Shown piece by piece: positions 26,901-27,706 of a stretch of 27,706 nt of DNA. The notes under the pieces were generated by a model. That model was not told the origin of the DNA. It saw only the letters and a program-made list of their open reading frames with translations, and searched no databases. Source of the DNA: CAZOKO01 sp964580455 (GTDB lineage: Bacteria; Desulfobacterota; WTBG01); assembly GCA_964580455.1 (NCBI GenBank), contig CAZOKO010000027.1, positions 1 through 27,706 of the forward strand, read 5' to 3'. Each line of letters starts with the position of its first letter. Within the stretch, counting starts at the first letter, position 1. Made by a program: the position numbers and the translations under genes.

Positions 26901-27251
26901 CTCATCACCATATCCGGCATCCCTGAAGGCATCTCTTGCCACAAGAAGCGCTAGCAATTGTGCAACATCTGTTACTTCCAAAATATTCGGCGGTAGACCA
27001 AACTCCATTGGGTTGAAATCAACATCTGGAATAAACCCGCCTCTTTTACAGAAGGTTTTATCGGCAGCCATGGGATCTGGGTCGTAGTAATCATCTATCT
27101 TCCAGCGGGAAGGAGGAACATCTGTAATACAATCTTTGCCAACTACAATATTTTTCCAGTATTCCACCAGGTTTTTCGCATCGGCAAAAATTGAGGCCAT
27201 TCCAATTATGGCAACCGGCGTCTTTTGTAAATGATTATTTATTTTCCTCAT
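20912..27251 (-). CDS. pfaA: PfaA-like multidomain synthase: KS-AT-ACP(n)-KR-DH, interrupted by an assembly gap
   Basis: One gene split by 100 N at 23826-23925; the two halves fall in different frames only because the N count is arbitrary. Upstream half: KS (about 10-470; Cys215 DAACAAS, His350 HGTGT, His390 QIGH), malonyl-type AT (about 590-900; GQGSQY, GHSFGE near 690), a long Pro/Thr/Ala linker, then the first half of an ACP. Downstream half: rest of that (or a later) ACP, a full ACP with GIDSIKR (Ser is the phosphopantetheine site), KR with GGGKGVT (near 22605) and SSVAG/SDYAIAN triad (near 22050), and a C-terminal PKS-type DH (NDHTISEHAVIP near 21710; DLQYQ near 21160). The domain order is diagnostic of PfaA. 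ATG at 27251 has GGAG 11 nt upstream. Confidence 0.95.
23402..24002 (-). repeat. Near-identical tandem ACP repeats, unit 342 bp (114 codons)
   Basis: Block 23926-24002 matches 23577-23653 over 77 bp with one mismatch. Block 23744-23825 matches 23402-23483 over 82 bp with three mismatches, offset exactly 342 bp. The unit is one ACP (SLLEIV...GYPVEMIELEMNMEADLGIDSIKR...) plus an Ala/Pro/Thr linker. At least two copies exist; more may be hidden in the gap. Confidence 0.9.
23826..23925. other. Assembly gap (100 N) inside the ACP array
   Basis: Exactly 100 N, the usual placeholder for a gap of unknown size. The left and right flanks are parts of the same ACP repeat, so the assembler probably failed because of the repeat. 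By alignment to the intact copy (23484-23576) the missing DNA is 93 bp if only one ACP spans the gap, or 93 plus a multiple of about 342 bp if more copies are present. Confidence 0.97.
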
Positions 27252-27392
27252 TTTTTGAATTTCTCCACTTTTCTGCCCTTTAACAAAAAAGGCAACTATA
27301 TCATTGCATACACTATTGTATAAAATAGAACTGCCTGATTTTGTCTGTCTAACCTCTTAAAAAACTGAACCTTTTAGGTTTCGACTATATTT

Positions 27393-27408
27393 TGCAAAGG
27401 GCATACCA
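27393..27408 (-). promoter_or_regulatory. Sigma-54 (-24/-12) promoter of pfaA
   Basis: The minus strand reads TGGTATGCCCTTTGCA: the TGG of the -24 element, the TTGCA of the -12 element, and exactly 10 nt between the invariant GG (27407-27406) and GC (27395-27394), as the TGGYRYR-N4-TTGCW consensus requires. The predicted start of transcription is near 27382. The presence of two in-phase palindromes 150-210 bp upstream, and of a sigma-54 activator gene in the same locus, supports function. Confidence 0.75.
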
Positions 27409-27535
27409 TTTTTTAATTTAAATAACTGTTGTTAAGTAATGGGTAAAAAGACTTTTGAAATAAGATAGTTGTATTCTCACATTTCTCACTTGACCGGTAA
27501 AAAATATGATCATAAAAAGAGGGCAAATTTCCGGG

Positions 27536-27551
27536 TGGCTTATTCCAGCCA
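27536..27551. promoter_or_regulatory. Palindromic activator-site candidate 1 (promoter-proximal)
   Basis: TGGCT-TATTCC-AGCCA: 5-bp perfect arms around a 6-bp spacer, centred about 161 bp upstream of the predicted pfaA transcript start. It has the same arms and spacer length as site 2, which is what a dimeric Fis-type HTH activator would bind. Confidence 0.6.
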
Positions 27552-27577
27552 TGATTATTATTTTCCCCTTTAATCTT

Positions 27578-27593
27578 TGGCTGGTTATAGCCA
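27578..27593. promoter_or_regulatory. Palindromic activator-site candidate 2 (promoter-distal)
   Basis: TGGCT-GGTTAT-AGCCA. Centre-to-centre distance to site 1 is 42 bp, four turns of B-DNA, so both sites face the same side of the helix. The spacers differ while the arms are identical, which argues for selection on the arms rather than a recent copy. Confidence 0.6.
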
Positions 27594-27706
27594 ACAATAG
27601 TAAAAGTTCAATTTTTTTGCAAAAGTAGATGTAGTTTTTTTAATATATGATGCTAGAAGTTAAGGCAGTGATTACAACTATCAGATGCAACAAATCAGTA
27701 GAAAAT

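Larger units (their letters stand above)
27252..27706. other. 5' regulatory region of pfaA, no accepted gene
   Basis: Non-coding as far as I can tell. From pfaA outward it holds an untranslated leader of about 131 nt, a small hairpin (AACCT-TTT-AGGTT, 27368-27380) just at the predicted transcript start, a sigma-54 promoter (27393-27408), and two matching palindromes (27536-27593). No gene is recognised up to the window edge. Confidence 0.6.

Noticed and set aside
27506..27628. Plus-strand 40-codon ORF with a hydrophobic segment, divergent from pfaA
   Set aside because: No ribosome-binding site, and both TGGCT-N6-AGCCA palindromes lie inside it. The DNA is better explained as activator sites upstream of the sigma-54 promoter.

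Overview
This window is a lipid-biosynthesis locus from a Gram-negative bacterium. The Gram-negative assignment rests on a TonB-dependent outer-membrane receptor, several Sec signal peptides and a periplasmic binding protein. G+C is moderate to low (about 40% by eye). A run of exactly 100 N (23826-23925) marks a scaffold gap in a draft, probably metagenomic, assembly. The sequence alone does not fix the phylum; the fused gene layout resembles the Pfa2/Pfa3/Pfa1 clusters known from terrestrial myxobacteria more than the five-gene Shewanella pfa layout. Every gene I accept lies on the minus strand, so transcription runs from high to low coordinates.

Region 1 (27706-11604) is a PUFA-synthase-type iterative polyketide/fatty-acid operon. 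A 5' regulatory region holds a near-consensus sigma-54 promoter (27393-27408) and two identical-arm palindromes (TGGCT-N6-AGCCA) centred exactly 42 bp apart. It is followed by pfaA (KS-AT-tandem ACP-KR-DH, with the assembly gap inside the ACP repeats), a 369-bp intergenic region full of inverted repeats, a fused pfaB/pfaC (KS-CLF-AT-four hotdog folds), pfaD (trans-acting FMN enoyl reductase) and an Sfp-type phosphopantetheinyl transferase (pfaE). The last three are translationally coupled.

Region 2 (11603-8936) starts with a sigma-70-like promoter, then a small four-helix membrane protein, an OleA-type thiolase-fold acyl-condensing enzyme and an OleD-type reductase. These are the first and second enzymes of head-to-head long-chain olefin synthesis; OleB and OleC are not in the window.

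Region 3 (8935-384) is a sensing/uptake block: an orphan periplasmic binding protein (PF04392-like), a membrane histidine kinase, an NtrC-type sigma-54 activator, a TonB-dependent receptor and two secreted subtilisin-like (S8) proteases. The window ends with the first 104 codons of a condensation/acyltransferase-fold protein (1-314).

Working model (inference): the Pfa synthase builds a polyunsaturated acyl chain, OleA condenses two acyl units, and OleD reduces the 3-oxo product to a very long branched hydroxy acid that could be exported, esterified or made into a hydrocarbon elsewhere. The sigma-54 activator encoded at 5138-6514 is the obvious candidate to bind the paired palindromes and switch on the pfa promoter in response to the kinase and binding protein.
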